A DNA stretch of 64,000 nt from a bacterium (GTDB taxonomy: Bacteria > Electryoneota > RPQS01 > DYHQ01), in NCBI GenBank assembly GCA_030622545.1, contig JAUXGA010000001.1, forward strand, positions 124,001-188,000. The letters are read 5' to 3'. The notes under the pieces are model-generated. The model ran no database searches, was not told the origin of the DNA, and saw only the letters and a list, made by a program, of their open reading frames with translations. This document shows, in pieces, positions 32,334 to 41,433 of this stretch (within the stretch, counting starts at the first letter, position 1; every line of letters begins with the position of its first letter). The position numbers and the translations under genes are program-made.

Positions 32334-33656
32334 ATGAATTTTATTCAACTGATCTCCTTGCCTGTTGGAGGGATGGTAATAGGTTTCGTCGGTTTGTTCG
32401 CCATCAGCGCCATCCGCGAGAAAAAGCCCCGGGCAGTCTTGATCAGTATCGCTGGATTCCTGGTGCTCAGCATTGCATGGTTAGCGGTATACGTTTTCAA
32501 CTCACCGACCGATAATGTTTTGATTATTCCTTTGTTGGTCGCGGTTCTTTTTATATTACTCTTCTATTTGCCGAGTGGAGCCCGAAAATCCTTGCGCATA
32601 GATGACAATGGCGAGAGAGTCGACGAGCGCGATGTGATTTTCGCGCGCGAAGAATATCTTCCCGGCACCGAGAAGTATGAGAAATACTATGCGATGCATC
32701 CGGAATTTAAGGCAATCGATGACAGGATCCGAGCATTACCAAGTTTTTTAAAACCAGGCGGGCGTTACTATGACTCGTCTCGTTCTCAACACATTAAATC
32801 AGCATTTAAAATACTCGAGGATTTCGCTCGCACTGTCGACGGGAATGTGAGTTCAGACCGAATTCAAGTTGAATCTGCCGAGATGACGTTGAAAGTTAAG
32901 GAGTGGGTTCGACGAATGGGCGCGGGTGACGTCGGCATCGCCGAACTGAAATCACGCTATATCTATTCTCACGTTGGCCGCGGACCTGAATCTTGGGGCG
33001 CGCCGATTGAAAACAACCATCGGTTCGCTGTTGTTTTTGCTCTTGAGATGGATTATAATTCGGTTCGAGTTGCACCGAGACTCCCTATTACAGAAGAGAC
33101 AGTGTTGCAGTACTTCCGGGGAGCTCAAATATCAACTTTCTTGGCGCACCAGATTAGAACGTGGGGTTATTCGGCGCGCGCTCACGTTGCTAACAGCAAT
33201 TATCAGATCATGCTTCCTCCGGTAGCGCACGATGCTGGACTCGGAGAACTTGGGCGATTCGGCTTTCTGATTTCACCCAGATTCGGCGCCAGAATTCGCT
33301 TGGGCGCTGTGACAACCGATCTACCGCTCATACCGGATAAACCGATTACGTTTGGCGTTCAGGATTTTTGTGAGAAATGCTCAAAATGCGCAACGAATTG
33401 TCCCGCTGGCGCCATTGAAAAGGGAAACAAGGTACTGGTTCGCGGCGTGGAGAAGTGGAAACTGAATGTAGAGAAATGTCTTATGCATTGGCGAATACTT
33501 GGCACGGATTGCGGTTTGTGCATGAGGGTTTGCCCATTCAGCCATCCTCCAACGTTTGTGCATAACATAGTACGTACCAGCCTTCGTCACTCTTCATTTG
33601 CGCGTACTGTTTCTGTGTACGGTGATGATCTTTTTTATGGTCAGAAATTATCGTAA
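32334..33656 (+). CDS. Reductive-dehalogenase-like corrinoid/Fe-S protein with N-terminal membrane anchor
   Basis: Residues about 1-80 form two to three membrane helices. The rest resembles the catalytic part of reductive dehalogenases and QueG: ending HDAGLGELGRFGFLISP, RIRLGAVTTDLPLIPD, then CEKCSKCATNCPAGAI and CGLCMRVCPFSHP, two 4Fe-4S motifs. These folds bind cobalamin without a DxHxxG motif. Classical RdhA has a Tat signal and a separate RdhB anchor; here the anchor is fused and no Tat motif is seen, so the domain probably faces the cytoplasm. Dehalogenation is not proven. It follows the NapH-like gene by 16 nt, a possible electron-transfer pair. Confidence 0.85.
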   Translation: MNFIQLISLPVGGMVIGFVGLFAISAIREKKPRAVLISIAGFLVLSIAWLAVYVFNSPTDNVLIIPLLVAVLFILLFYLPSGARKSLRIDDNGERVDERDVIFAREEYLPGTEKYEKYYAMHPEFKAIDDRIRALPSFLKPGGRYYDSSRSQHIKSAFKILEDFARTVDGNVSSDRIQVESAEMTLKVKEWVRRMGAGDVGIAELKSRYIYSHVGRGPESWGAPIENNHRFAVVFALEMDYNSVRVAPRLPITEETVLQYFRGAQISTFLAHQIRTWGYSARAHVANSNYQIMLPPVAHDAGLGELGRFGFLISPRFGARIRLGAVTTDLPLIPDKPITFGVQDFCEKCSKCATNCPAGAIEKGNKVLVRGVEKWKLNVEKCLMHWRILGTDCGLCMRVCPFSHPPTFVHNIVRTSLRHSSFARTVSVYGDDLFYGQKLS

Positions 33657-33799
33657 GGATTCATAGTAAAAATGGTTTCACGGCGACGACTGTGCGACCT
33701 GAGAAATTCCTTTCGCTGATGAAAGATTTCCCCGTTGAATTTCGCATCGAGGAGGTGGACAAATCGAGTCTGTTCTGTGTGATGATTCCTCGCAAGTAA
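33656..33799 (+). pseudogene. Probable 3' remnant of a gene
   Basis: An open frame without a plausible start reads KNGFTATTVRPEKFLSLM then FPVEFRIEEVDKSSLFCVMIPRK and stop, 1 nt before the next gene. The sequence looks protein-like but short. No family is assigned. A short gene from the internal ATG (27 aa) is an alternative. Confidence 0.4.
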
Positions 33800-33800
33800 C

Positions 33801-34682
33801 ATGAAAAACGTCGTTGTCATTGGAGCAGGTCCCGCGGGAATCGCGACCGCGATTCAATTGAAGCGTCACAATATTGAGCCGGTGCTTTTCGAGCAAAATG
33901 ATGTCGGCGGTCTTTTAAGGAATGCGAATCTTGTCGAGAATTACCCCGGCTTCCCGGAAGGCATCACCGGCTCGGCTCTCGCAGGACTTTTTAAACAGCA
34001 ACTAAGAAATACCAACGTGCCGGTCATCAATGAAAAAGTTCTGGAATTGGAATTTCGAGAGGAAACATTTCTCACAAAAACAGAACGACGAACAGTCCAA
34101 TCTCCAATCGTCGTCATTGCTACTGGAACAGTACCGAAAACAACGTCGCACGTTATTCCGGAAAACATTAAGTCACGAATCCTATGCGAAGTCTATCCGA
34201 TACTCGGCTCGAGGAATAAGAAAATTGCTATCATTGGAGCAGGAGATGCCGCTTTCGATTATGCTCTTTCGCTGTCAGCCGAAAACGAAGTTCTCATTTT
34301 GAATAGAGGAGTGGGCACGAAATGTCTGCCGTTGCTTCGGGAACGATGCGAAGCGATTAAAAATATTGCTTGCATGGAGAATATCAACGTGCAGGAAATT
34401 AAAGAGAACGGCTCGGGTATTTTATTGGAATGCACAAGGAATAATTCGGAACGTGCTCGCATAACTGCGGACTATGTGATTTTCGCTGTCGGAAGAAATC
34501 CGTGTCTGAATTTTCTTGGCCCAATGCTGCAGCAGGACTCTGAGCGATTACAGCAAGAAAAAAAGCTTTATTTCGTGGGGGATGTTAAGAATGGTCTCTT
34601 CAGACAAACTGCGATTAGTGTGGGAGATGGCGTGAAAGCCGCGATGGAGATTGCTAAAACGATGGAGAGGGATGCTCAGTGA
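33801..34682 (+). CDS. Thioredoxin-reductase-like FAD/NAD(P)H oxidoreductase lacking the CxxC
   Basis: It is 293 residues of the two-dinucleotide-fold type: FAD-binding GAGPAGIATA at the N-terminus, VENYPGFPEGI, ATGTVPK, the NAD(P)H-binding GAGDAAFDYAL (about residue 140) and the FVGDVKNG FAD motif at the end. The redox-active CxxC expected just before the second fold is absent, so this is not a thioredoxin reductase. It is more like ferredoxin- or flavodoxin-NADP reductases of the same superfamily. It could feed electrons to the NapH/RDase-like pair upstream or the radical SAM protein, whose gene it overlaps by four bases. Confidence 0.85.
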   Translation: MKNVVVIGAGPAGIATAIQLKRHNIEPVLFEQNDVGGLLRNANLVENYPGFPEGITGSALAGLFKQQLRNTNVPVINEKVLELEFREETFLTKTERRTVQSPIVVIATGTVPKTTSHVIPENIKSRILCEVYPILGSRNKKIAIIGAGDAAFDYALSLSAENEVLILNRGVGTKCLPLLRERCEAIKNIACMENINVQEIKENGSGILLECTRNNSERARITADYVIFAVGRNPCLNFLGPMLQQDSERLQQEKKLYFVGDVKNGLFRQTAISVGDGVKAAMEIAKTMERDAQ

Positions 34683-35632
34683 AAATCCTTGCGAAAACCG
34701 GCGAGGAAAACATTGCGATGGTTTATATCGCACAACTTAAAAACGAACGGCTTATCGAATTTGTCGAATCCGTACAGCCGCCGCTCTCGCGCGAAGATAA
34801 ATGGGTGCTCATTATCTCAACGCTGTACGGGTGTCCTGTCGGTTGTCGTTTTTGCGATGCGGGGAATTTCTATCAAGGAAAGCTTTCGAAAGGAGAGTTA
34901 CTCGCGCAGATAGACTACATGGTCACAAGACGTTTTTCTAATAGAAGAATACCTGTCAAGAAATTCAAGATTCAGTTCGCGCGCATGGGGGATCCGGCTT
35001 TGAATCCCCATGTGCTCGAAGTGCTTGAAGCTCTGCCGGAGTTGTATGACGCTCCGGGGCTGCTGCCTTCGATTTCTTCCATCGCACCGGAATCGTGTGA
35101 CAAATTCTTCGAGCGCTTGCTGGATATCAAGAAGAAATACTACACGGAGAGATTTCAGCTTCAATTCTCGATTCATACCACGGATACAAAAAAGAGAGAT
35201 TGGCTGATACCCGTCAAGAAATGGAGTTTTGAAAGAATTGCCGACTACAGCAATGAATTTTTCGACAGTGGAAGCAAGAAAATCGCTCTGAATTTTGCAC
35301 TTGCGGAAGGAATGCCGGTCGAAGCGGATGTTCTATTGCGCCATTTCGACCCCGCTCAATTCTTGATAAAAATCACACCTGTGAATCCAACTTATCGAGC
35401 ACAGGAGAACGGAATAGCATCGCATATCCTTCCAGAGAGCGAGGATTATGAAATTGTTTCCGCATTGAGGAATTTGGGCTACGAAGTTATCCTGAGCATC
35501 GGCGAGCTGACCGAAAATAACATCGGCAGCAATTGCGGACAACATATCATGAACTATTTGCGAGAGAAAGACAGTGTTGCGGGAGCGTACTCGTATTCGC
35601 TCGAGAAGATTGAAGCACATACCTTAGCTTAA
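34679..35632 (+). CDS. Radical SAM protein related to RlmN/Cfr
   Basis: It is 317 residues from a GTG that overlaps the stop of the flavoprotein gene (GTGA). The cluster motif is GCPVGCRFCDAG near residue 50, as in RlmN (CxxxCxxC). Near the C-terminus IGSNCGQHIMN corresponds to the CGQL region holding the methyl-carrying cysteine of RlmN. The other RlmN cysteine (LCVSSQ region) is replaced: here it reads LIISTLYGC. So it may use part of the RlmN mechanism on another substrate. The flavoprotein next door is a plausible reductant. It is the last gene of the redox operon. Confidence 0.82.
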   Translation: MKILAKTGEENIAMVYIAQLKNERLIEFVESVQPPLSREDKWVLIISTLYGCPVGCRFCDAGNFYQGKLSKGELLAQIDYMVTRRFSNRRIPVKKFKIQFARMGDPALNPHVLEVLEALPELYDAPGLLPSISSIAPESCDKFFERLLDIKKKYYTERFQLQFSIHTTDTKKRDWLIPVKKWSFERIADYSNEFFDSGSKKIALNFALAEGMPVEADVLLRHFDPAQFLIKITPVNPTYRAQENGIASHILPESEDYEIVSALRNLGYEVILSIGELTENNIGSNCGQHIMNYLREKDSVAGAYSYSLEKIEAHTLA

Positions 35633-35644
35633 TAGGAGCAGACA

Positions 35645-36073
35645 ATGGCACAAGCGAAACAGGGTGATACCGTCAAGGTACATTACACAGGGAAATTGGA
35701 GGATGGAATGGTATTCGACAGCTCCTTGGACCGGGAACCGCTGCAATTTAAAATCGGTGAGATGGCGGTCATCGAGGGTTTTGAACAGATGGTTTCCGGT
35801 ATGAATCCGGGCGATAAAAAAACTCAGACAATTCCCGCGGAGCAGGCGTATGGTCCCCACAACGAGGAATTGCTCCTTGAAATCGAGCGACATGAACTTC
35901 CGAAGGATTTGGATCCTCAAGTGGGACAGATTTTGGAAGGCGGCAAACAAGATGGTGAGAGAGTTTCTTTTAAAGTAAAAGCCGTTTCGGAAAAGACCGT
36001 AACTCTGGACGCCAATCATCCTCTCGCCGGAGAAAATTTGATTTTCGAGATTGAGCTTGTAGAAATCGTTTAA
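35645..36073 (+). CDS. FKBP-type peptidyl-prolyl isomerase, SlyD-like
   Basis: It is 142 residues. The N-terminal FKBP core shows VKVHYTGKLEDGMVFDSS and GFEQMVSGM, the insert-in-flap domain spans about 68-120 (AYGPHNEELLLEIERHELP) and the core resumes with DANHPLAGENLIFEIELV. The His-rich metal-binding tail of E. coli SlyD is missing. It catalyses cis-trans proline isomerisation and acts as a chaperone in the cytoplasm. AGGAG-like AATAGGAGC lies upstream of the ATG. It starts 12 nt after the radical SAM stop and may be read from the same promoter. Confidence 0.93.
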   Translation: MAQAKQGDTVKVHYTGKLEDGMVFDSSLDREPLQFKIGEMAVIEGFEQMVSGMNPGDKKTQTIPAEQAYGPHNEELLLEIERHELPKDLDPQVGQILEGGKQDGERVSFKVKAVSEKTVTLDANHPLAGENLIFEIELVEIV

Positions 36074-36090
36074 TTATTTTCGGGAGCAAT

Positions 36091-36633
36091 GTGAAATTCC
36101 CTCCGTTCGTGCATTCGTTTCCCGCGCCTGCGGTTTTGATTGGTTGCGGGACGATTAACCATCCGAATATCATCACCTGCTCGTGGTTCGGAACCGTTTG
36201 TTCAGAGCCTCCGATGGTCAGCGTCTCGGTGAGAAAACCGCGCTTCAGCTATCATCTGATTCATGAAACCCGCGAGTTCACCGCAAACCTACCGCTCCGC
36301 TCGCAAATTGATATTATCGAATATTGCGGAACAAAATCCGGGCGCGATGTTGATAAATTCAAGAAGCTCGGTTTAACAGCAGTGCCGTGCCCGCCACTTG
36401 AGAACGCTCCCATGATTGCCGAGTGTTTTTTGGTTTTAGCGTGCAAGGTTACGCAGACGCTTGAGCTCGGTTCTCATGATATTTTCATCGCCGAAGTCGT
36501 CAGCATTCACGGCGATGAGAAAGCCATTCTCCCCAATGGACGACCCGATCCTTGTCCATCCGAACAGGTTGTTTATTTGAACGGCAAATACTGGAGCCTG
36601 ACCGAAATTCAAGATCGCGTTTATCAGAAATAA
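36091..36633 (+). CDS. Flavin reductase (flavoredoxin-type FMN-binding protein)
   Basis: It is 180 residues from a GTG preceded by GGGAGC. The split-barrel pattern [39 protein letters not shown] is typical of the FMN-binding flavin reductase/flavoredoxin family (PF01613), and [11 protein letters not shown] follows. It would bind FMN and pass electrons from NAD(P)H or ferredoxin. It lies between the FKBP gene and glnS with short gaps in both directions. Whether it belongs functionally to the redox operon upstream is unknown. Confidence 0.88.
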   Translation: MKFPPFVHSFPAPAVLIGCGTINHPNIITCSWFGTVCSEPPMVSVSVRKPRFSYHLIHETREFTANLPLRSQIDIIEYCGTKSGRDVDKFKKLGLTAVPCPPLENAPMIAECFLVLACKVTQTLELGSHDIFIAEVVSIHGDEKAILPNGRPDPCPSEQVVYLNGKYWSLTEIQDRVYQK

Positions 36634-36646
36634 GGAAACAGTCATT

Positions 36647-38389
36647 GTGAAATCGCCGAAGAATCCGAATGAAGATAAACAAAATATGAACACAGAAAAA
36701 ATACCTCCGTCTCTTCATTTTATCCGAGCTATTGTCGCGGATGATTTGAAGACAGGCAAATATGGAGGCCGGGTTCACACGAGGTTTCCGCCGGAACCGA
36801 ATGGTTATCTGCATATCGGACATGCGAAATCCATCTGCTTGAATTTCGGAATTGCCGCCGAGAATGAAGGCGGACTCTGCAACCTGCGCTTCGACGACAC
36901 GAATCCAATCAAAGAAGAGCTTGAATACGTCAAATCAATTTTAGAGGATGTGCGATGGCTCGGCTTCGATTGGGAAGATAGACTGTACTACGCGTCCGAT
37001 TACTTCGAGCAGCTCTATGAATACGCCGTGCAGCTCATTAAAAAAGGCAAGGCGTATGTTTGCGATTTAAGCGCAGATGAAATCCGGGAATACCGCGGCA
37101 CGTTGACGAAACCGGGTAAGGAAAGCCCTTATCGAAATCGTCCTATCGAAGAGAATTTGAATCTTTTCGAGCGCATGCGCGCCGGAGAATTCGACGACGG
37201 TTCCCGCGTGCTCCGAGGGAAGATTGATATGGCATCCGGAAATTTAAATATGCGCGACCCGATTATCTATCGCGTTCTTCGTGCGACGCATCACCGGACG
37301 GGCGACAAATGGTACATCTATCCGATGTATGATTTCACCCATGGCCTTTCGGATTCCATCGAACGAATAACCCATTCGATTTGCACACTGGAATTTGAGG
37401 ATCACCGTCCGCTATATGACTGGGCACTTGATGAGTTGGACGTCTATCATCCGCAACAAATCGAATTCGCGCGGCTGAATCTCACCTACACCGTGATGAG
37501 CAAACGGAAGCTGTTGGAGCTGGTGCGGGAAGGATATGTTTCCGGGTGGGACGATCCGCGCATGCCGACCATTTCAGGTTTGCGTCGGCGCGGCTACACA
37601 CCGGAATCCATACGCGATTTTTCCAATCGTATCGGTGTGTCCAAGAAGGACAGCATGATTGAAATCGCGCAGCTCGAACACTGTATTCGCGAGGATTTGA
37701 ACCAGCGAGCACCGAGAGTCATGGCGGTGCTGCGTCCTCTGCGAGTGGTGATTGATAATTATCCCGAAGGTCAGGACGAAGAACTCGATGCTGTCAACAA
37801 TCCTGAAGATTCTTCTATGGGAACGCGGAAGGTTCCGTTTTCGCGTGTCATCTACATAGAGCAGGACGATTTCCGTGAAGACCCGCCGAAGAAATTCTTC
37901 CGGTTGGCTCCCGGTCGTGAAGTGAGATTGCGCTACGCGTATTTCATCACCTGCATCAGCGTCGTCAAAGATGAACAGACCGGCGAAATAATCGAGCTGC
38001 ACTGCACCTATGATCCGCAGACGAAGGGAGGGGATTCTCCGGATGGACGAAAAGTTAAAGCGACTTTACATTGGGTATCCGCCGCCCATGCCATCGAAGC
38101 CGAAGTTCGTCTGTATGCTCATCTGTTTGTGAAACGGAATCCAATGGAGGAGGAAGAGGGTTCTGATTTCAAATCTAATTTGAATCCGAAATCACTCGAG
38201 ATATTGAAATCATGTAAAGTTGAACCGAGTCTGGTTGGAGCAACACTGGGAAGTCGCTATCAATTCGAAAGAATGGGTTATTTCTGCGTCGATTCTGTCG
38301 ATTCAAAACCCAACGCCCTCGTCTTTAACCGAACCGTCACCTTGCGCGATGCCTGGGTGAAAATCGAGAAAGCGCAGAAGAAAAAATAA
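36647..38389 (+). CDS. glnS: Glutaminyl-tRNA synthetase
   Basis: GlnS charges tRNA-Gln with glutamine. The GTG at 36647 follows AGGAAA by about 8 nt; an ATG at 36686 is a less supported alternative. Class I motifs are [15 protein letters not shown] (HIGH) near residue 48 and VMSKRKL (KMSKR-like) near residue 283. The C-terminal half is the beta-barrel anticodon-binding domain. At 580 residues it is normal. Presence of GlnS means Gln-tRNA is made directly and not only through GatCAB. A tRNA-Gln(CTG) gene lies 300 nt downstream, convergent. Confidence 0.97.
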   Translation: MKSPKNPNEDKQNMNTEKIPPSLHFIRAIVADDLKTGKYGGRVHTRFPPEPNGYLHIGHAKSICLNFGIAAENEGGLCNLRFDDTNPIKEELEYVKSILEDVRWLGFDWEDRLYYASDYFEQLYEYAVQLIKKGKAYVCDLSADEIREYRGTLTKPGKESPYRNRPIEENLNLFERMRAGEFDDGSRVLRGKIDMASGNLNMRDPIIYRVLRATHHRTGDKWYIYPMYDFTHGLSDSIERITHSICTLEFEDHRPLYDWALDELDVYHPQQIEFARLNLTYTVMSKRKLLELVREGYVSGWDDPRMPTISGLRRRGYTPESIRDFSNRIGVSKKDSMIEIAQLEHCIREDLNQRAPRVMAVLRPLRVVIDNYPEGQDEELDAVNNPEDSSMGTRKVPFSRVIYIEQDDFREDPPKKFFRLAPGREVRLRYAYFITCISVVKDEQTGEIIELHCTYDPQTKGGDSPDGRKVKATLHWVSAAHAIEAEVRLYAHLFVKRNPMEEEEGSDFKSNLNPKSLEILKSCKVEPSLVGATLGSRYQFERMGYFCVDSVDSKPNALVFNRTVTLRDAWVKIEKAQKKK

Positions 38390-38400
38390 TCACCGTTTTC

Positions 38401-38481
38401 CACCGAGGTAAATCCCCTGATCTGCCCGGAATGTTAAAGTTGTCTCGCCGTTGTTGGTCTCCAGACCGGCAATGGCGAGTT
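38401..38481. repeat. Composite palindromic repeat, copy B
   Basis: The first unit (38401-38439, CCTGATCTGCCCGGAAT core) is related to 46616-46654. The second (38446-38481) is nearly the same as 1452-1487 and forms a long interrupted hairpin, CTCGCC...GGTCTCCAGACC...GGCGAG. A further GGACAAGG/CCTTGTCC palindrome follows at about 38533. Together they fill the gap between glnS and tRNA-Gln. Confidence 0.7.
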
Positions 38482-38646
38482 CCGGCCGGGTTACGCGCGA
38501 AAAGTTTATCGGCTGGCGTATAGCAACAAACGGACAAGGCAGGCCTTGTCCCTACGGCTCGGCGAGTTACCATTTCCCCGCAGCAATGTCACAATAAAAT
38601 GCAATAGTCCTTGATATTTCTATAAATACAACCTCGAAATAAAAAG

Positions 38647-38682
38647 AAAAAGGCCAATTCCTCAGATGGAATAGGCCTTTTT
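38647..38682 (-). terminator. Terminator of tRNA-Gln
   Basis: On the minus strand AAAAAGGCC pairs with GGCCTTTTT, with an inner ATTCC/GGAAT stem, followed by CTTTTT. It lies 6 nt after the tRNA 3' end. Confidence 0.88.
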
Positions 38683-38687
38683 ACGAG

Positions 38688-38759
38688 CTGGAGAGCAGGG
38701 ATTTGAACCCCGATTGGCGGATCCAGAGTCCGCTGTCTTGCCAATTAGACGACTCCCCA
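38688..38759 (-). tRNA. tRNA-Gln(CTG)
   Basis: It is 72 nt on the minus strand: acceptor TGGGGAG/CTCTCCA (one G-U pair), D-arm with AATTGG, anticodon loop CTCTGGA giving CTG, T-loop TTCAAAT, discriminator G. CCA is not encoded. The U1 start is typical for bacterial tRNA-Gln. Confidence 0.93.
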
Positions 38760-38905
38760 AAAAAGCGATAGAATCGCTTAAGCAGAAATATAATCATTGG
38801 ATTGCTTTTTCGCAAGCCCTTTTTTCGAGACTTACGGCTGGCCGGACTTTTGCAAGGAATTTCCCAGAAGTGTCGAATGTCGAACCAATTGTCTGGAGAA
38901 ACACC

Positions 38906-41281
38906 ATGCCCCCAAATCTCGATTACATACCACCGGATTCGTCGCGATGGAACTCGCCTCGCTTTGATGACATCCTCAATGCCCTGCCCGGAATCGCGTA
39001 TGTTGTTGATAATGAAATGCGTGTGCAGGCGGTAAACCATACTTGGGATGAAGCTGCCCGTCAATTCGCCGCCGATGGTATTTTAGGGGTACATATTATC
39101 GGCAAGCCTCTCCTCGACGCTGTGAGTGATGAGGCGCTACGCACATTTTACGAGCAGGTCATGCGCAATATTCTGCGAGGTGATGTGAAGGATTTCTCAC
39201 AGGTCATCGACACCAATTCCACTCCGGAGGGTCAGCAACATTTTCATCTCGATATTCGTCCGCTGAGAGGTCAGGGAGGCATTCAAGGACTTCTTTTTCA
39301 TGCGGTGGATTGCACCAAAGAATATCGTACCCGGCTCGAACTCATGGAAAAAGAGCGGAAGCTGGCGATTCTGCAGGAAAATATCGAGCAATACCACCGT
39401 GAAGATGTTCTCTTTGAGCGACTCTGGAAAATTCTGGCAAGTCATGGAGAAGCCGTGGATACGTCTCAACAGATTTTGGAGAATTTAGTCGAATCGCTGG
39501 AGGTTGAATATGGTGCGTTCTATACGCTTCAGGACGGCTGTTTTCGTCTAAAAGCATCTTGCGGTATCACGCCGGAACAGACAAATGAATTCAGGGAATT
39601 GAACGATACAGAAGCTGTGCATTCGATTCAACCGGGTATTTCTCGATTTCCTTTCGAGGGACAGTCAAGCCCGGTCGCTGAATTTGTCAAGACGTTAGGC
39701 GCGCAAGTGTTTGCGGCTACACCTATGATGTGTCAGGGAGAGAAACGAGGCTTGCTGCTATTGGCATCGGTCAATCAGGAGAAATTTCAGGAATCCGATT
39801 TGGGATTTATCAAGCTTATCGGGTGTATTCTGGTCGGCAAACATACCTTGCATACAACTATAGAAGCGCTGCAATCAGCGACGAATTATCACGAGCTCCT
39901 CACCCGCGACAGCGAACAGTTCTGGCTCCATCATACGAAACCAGAAGCACTGTATCAGCTCATTATCCAGCGATTTTCCGAAGAATCCTCTGCGATGTTT
40001 GCTACATTAAATCTTCTTGATAAATCACAGCAAAAGCTCTCGATTGTGAGTCACTGGAACGCGCCCGAGTTCTTCAAAAACGTGGTGGGAACCGATATTG
40101 GCTCGATGAAAATCGGGGAGCCTCCCAGCGGACTCAGCGCACTGGAACGAAGACCCCTGTACTTTGAGAATGTTCCTGAAAATGAAAACTATATCCCTTG
40201 GAATTATCTCGCCAGAGACATCGGATTCGGCAGCATCTGGTCCTTTCCCTTAATCGTAGGCGAAGAAGTACTCGCGGTTGCGAATCTTTATTTCTCGGAA
40301 ATTTCTCATCCCATGAGTCAGGAGTTTTTGAACCACTTTGAAGCATTGGCTGAACGCGCCGCCATTGTCGTTCACTGCGCTCAGGCCGAATCACATGAAT
40401 GCAGCTTGAAATCCACACGGGAAGAGAACGCTGAAAATCGAACATGGATACTGAGTGTGGAGCAGACGCCGAATGTGAAGCAAGAGACCGAAGACTCGAA
40501 ACCGGAACCGCGCAGCGAAAGCAAAGGCTTCGATATTTTGGAGAAGATGGCGTCCACTATCGGAAAGGACTTCAATAATTTACTCACCGGTATTATGGGG
40601 CGCGCATCTCTTCTTGCCGGAGAATTGGACTCGAACCACCCGTCTCAGACGGATATCGTGAGCCTGATTGAGGCGACTCAAAAAGCGTCGGCCTTGATTC
40701 AGAATCTCCTGAATTTCGGTGACAAACAAGAGCCCGTATTCCAGCCCCTGGATTTTCCCGACATCTTCCAGTCTCTTGAAGTATCGCTCCGAGAATGCAA
40801 ACCGGAAGCGGTTGAATTGAATTTCCACCACGATGTTGCGGAGTCAATTGTATCGGGAGATAAACCGCAAATTCAAAGATTGCTGGATTTGCTTGTGAAC
40901 AACACTTTCGCAGCGCTTCCTGAAGGCGGTCGGGTTGAAATATCGGCCAAGAAAGTTCATGTGGAAGAGCCGCCTGCGGGTGCGTGGCTGTCCGCGGCTT
41001 CCGGAGACTACGTGCGCCTTCGAGTTCAGGACAGCGGCATGGGGATTTCCGCTGAACAAAGGCCGCATCTTTTCGAACCGTTTTTCACTGGCTGGAAGCA
41101 GGGAAGTCATGCCGGTTTGGGACTCGCATCCGTCTGGGCAATCACCCAGAAGCACGGCGGCTGGATTCATCTCAACAGTTCGGAAGGGGAGGGAGCAGCG
41201 TTCGATATTTACTTGCCCGTTCAAAGCTCGGAAGTCGCACTTGATAAGAAGGACGATTCTGTCGTATATTATCCGGAGTAA
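38906..41281 (+). CDS. PAS-GAF-GAF sensor kinase-like protein lacking the phosphoacceptor histidine
   Basis: The ATG at 38906 follows GGAGAA; the track start lies in the tRNA. Of 791 residues, about 25-150 is a PAS domain (ILNALPGIAYVVDNEMRVQAVN), then a coiled coil, two GAF-like domains (about 190-325 and 345-500), a short linker and a kinase module. Where HisKA proteins have A-H-D-F-N-N, this one reads IGKDFNNLLTGIMGRASLL, so the histidine is a lysine. The ATP lid is intact: VNNTFAALPEGG, DSGMGI, FEPFFT and GLGLA. It may bind ATP without autophosphorylation, as a pseudokinase or a partner in a heterodimer. No receiver gene is adjacent. Confidence 0.88.
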   Translation: MPPNLDYIPPDSSRWNSPRFDDILNALPGIAYVVDNEMRVQAVNHTWDEAARQFAADGILGVHIIGKPLLDAVSDEALRTFYEQVMRNILRGDVKDFSQVIDTNSTPEGQQHFHLDIRPLRGQGGIQGLLFHAVDCTKEYRTRLELMEKERKLAILQENIEQYHREDVLFERLWKILASHGEAVDTSQQILENLVESLEVEYGAFYTLQDGCFRLKASCGITPEQTNEFRELNDTEAVHSIQPGISRFPFEGQSSPVAEFVKTLGAQVFAATPMMCQGEKRGLLLLASVNQEKFQESDLGFIKLIGCILVGKHTLHTTIEALQSATNYHELLTRDSEQFWLHHTKPEALYQLIIQRFSEESSAMFATLNLLDKSQQKLSIVSHWNAPEFFKNVVGTDIGSMKIGEPPSGLSALERRPLYFENVPENENYIPWNYLARDIGFGSIWSFPLIVGEEVLAVANLYFSEISHPMSQEFLNHFEALAERAAIVVHCAQAESHECSLKSTREENAENRTWILSVEQTPNVKQETEDSKPEPRSESKGFDILEKMASTIGKDFNNLLTGIMGRASLLAGELDSNHPSQTDIVSLIEATQKASALIQNLLNFGDKQEPVFQPLDFPDIFQSLEVSLRECKPEAVELNFHHDVAESIVSGDKPQIQRLLDLLVNNTFAALPEGGRVEISAKKVHVEEPPAGAWLSAASGDYVRLRVQDSGMGISAEQRPHLFEPFFTGWKQGSHAGLGLASVWAITQKHGGWIHLNSSEGEGAAFDIYLPVQSSEVALDKKDDSVVYYPE

Positions 41282-41430
41282 TGAATCGTCCATCGAAACT
41301 CTTAACCGCATGGGAAGTGGTTTTTGGAGCCGCTTTCCTGCTTGGGTTGGTTGTTTACATCGTCGCGACAGGCCATAAGGACTGGTGGGGACTTTCGGCG
41401 ATTTGCTATCTGTCGCCATGGATTATTTGA
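41281..41430 (+). CDS. Small single-span membrane protein, possibly truncated
   Basis: The ATG overlaps the kinase stop (TAATG) and reads 49 residues with one membrane helix (VVFGAAFLLGLVVYIVA) then WWGLSAICYLSPWII. It is too short for the ORF track. The coupling suggests a real gene. Its last residues run into the surface-protein pseudogene, so the original C-terminus may have been replaced. Confidence 0.5.
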   Translation: MNRPSKLLTAWEVVFGAAFLLGLVVYIVATGHKDWWGLSAICYLSPWII

Positions 41431-41433
41431 AAA

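Noticed and set aside
33981-34168. Possible second operon on the minus strand in the 33-35 kb redox region
   Set aside because: All minus ORFs there are antisense to well-supported flavoprotein and radical SAM genes.
36647-38759. Regulatory link between glnS and the nearby tRNA-Gln(CTG)
   Set aside because: The two are convergent with terminators and repeats between them; adjacency alone is not evidence of coupling.
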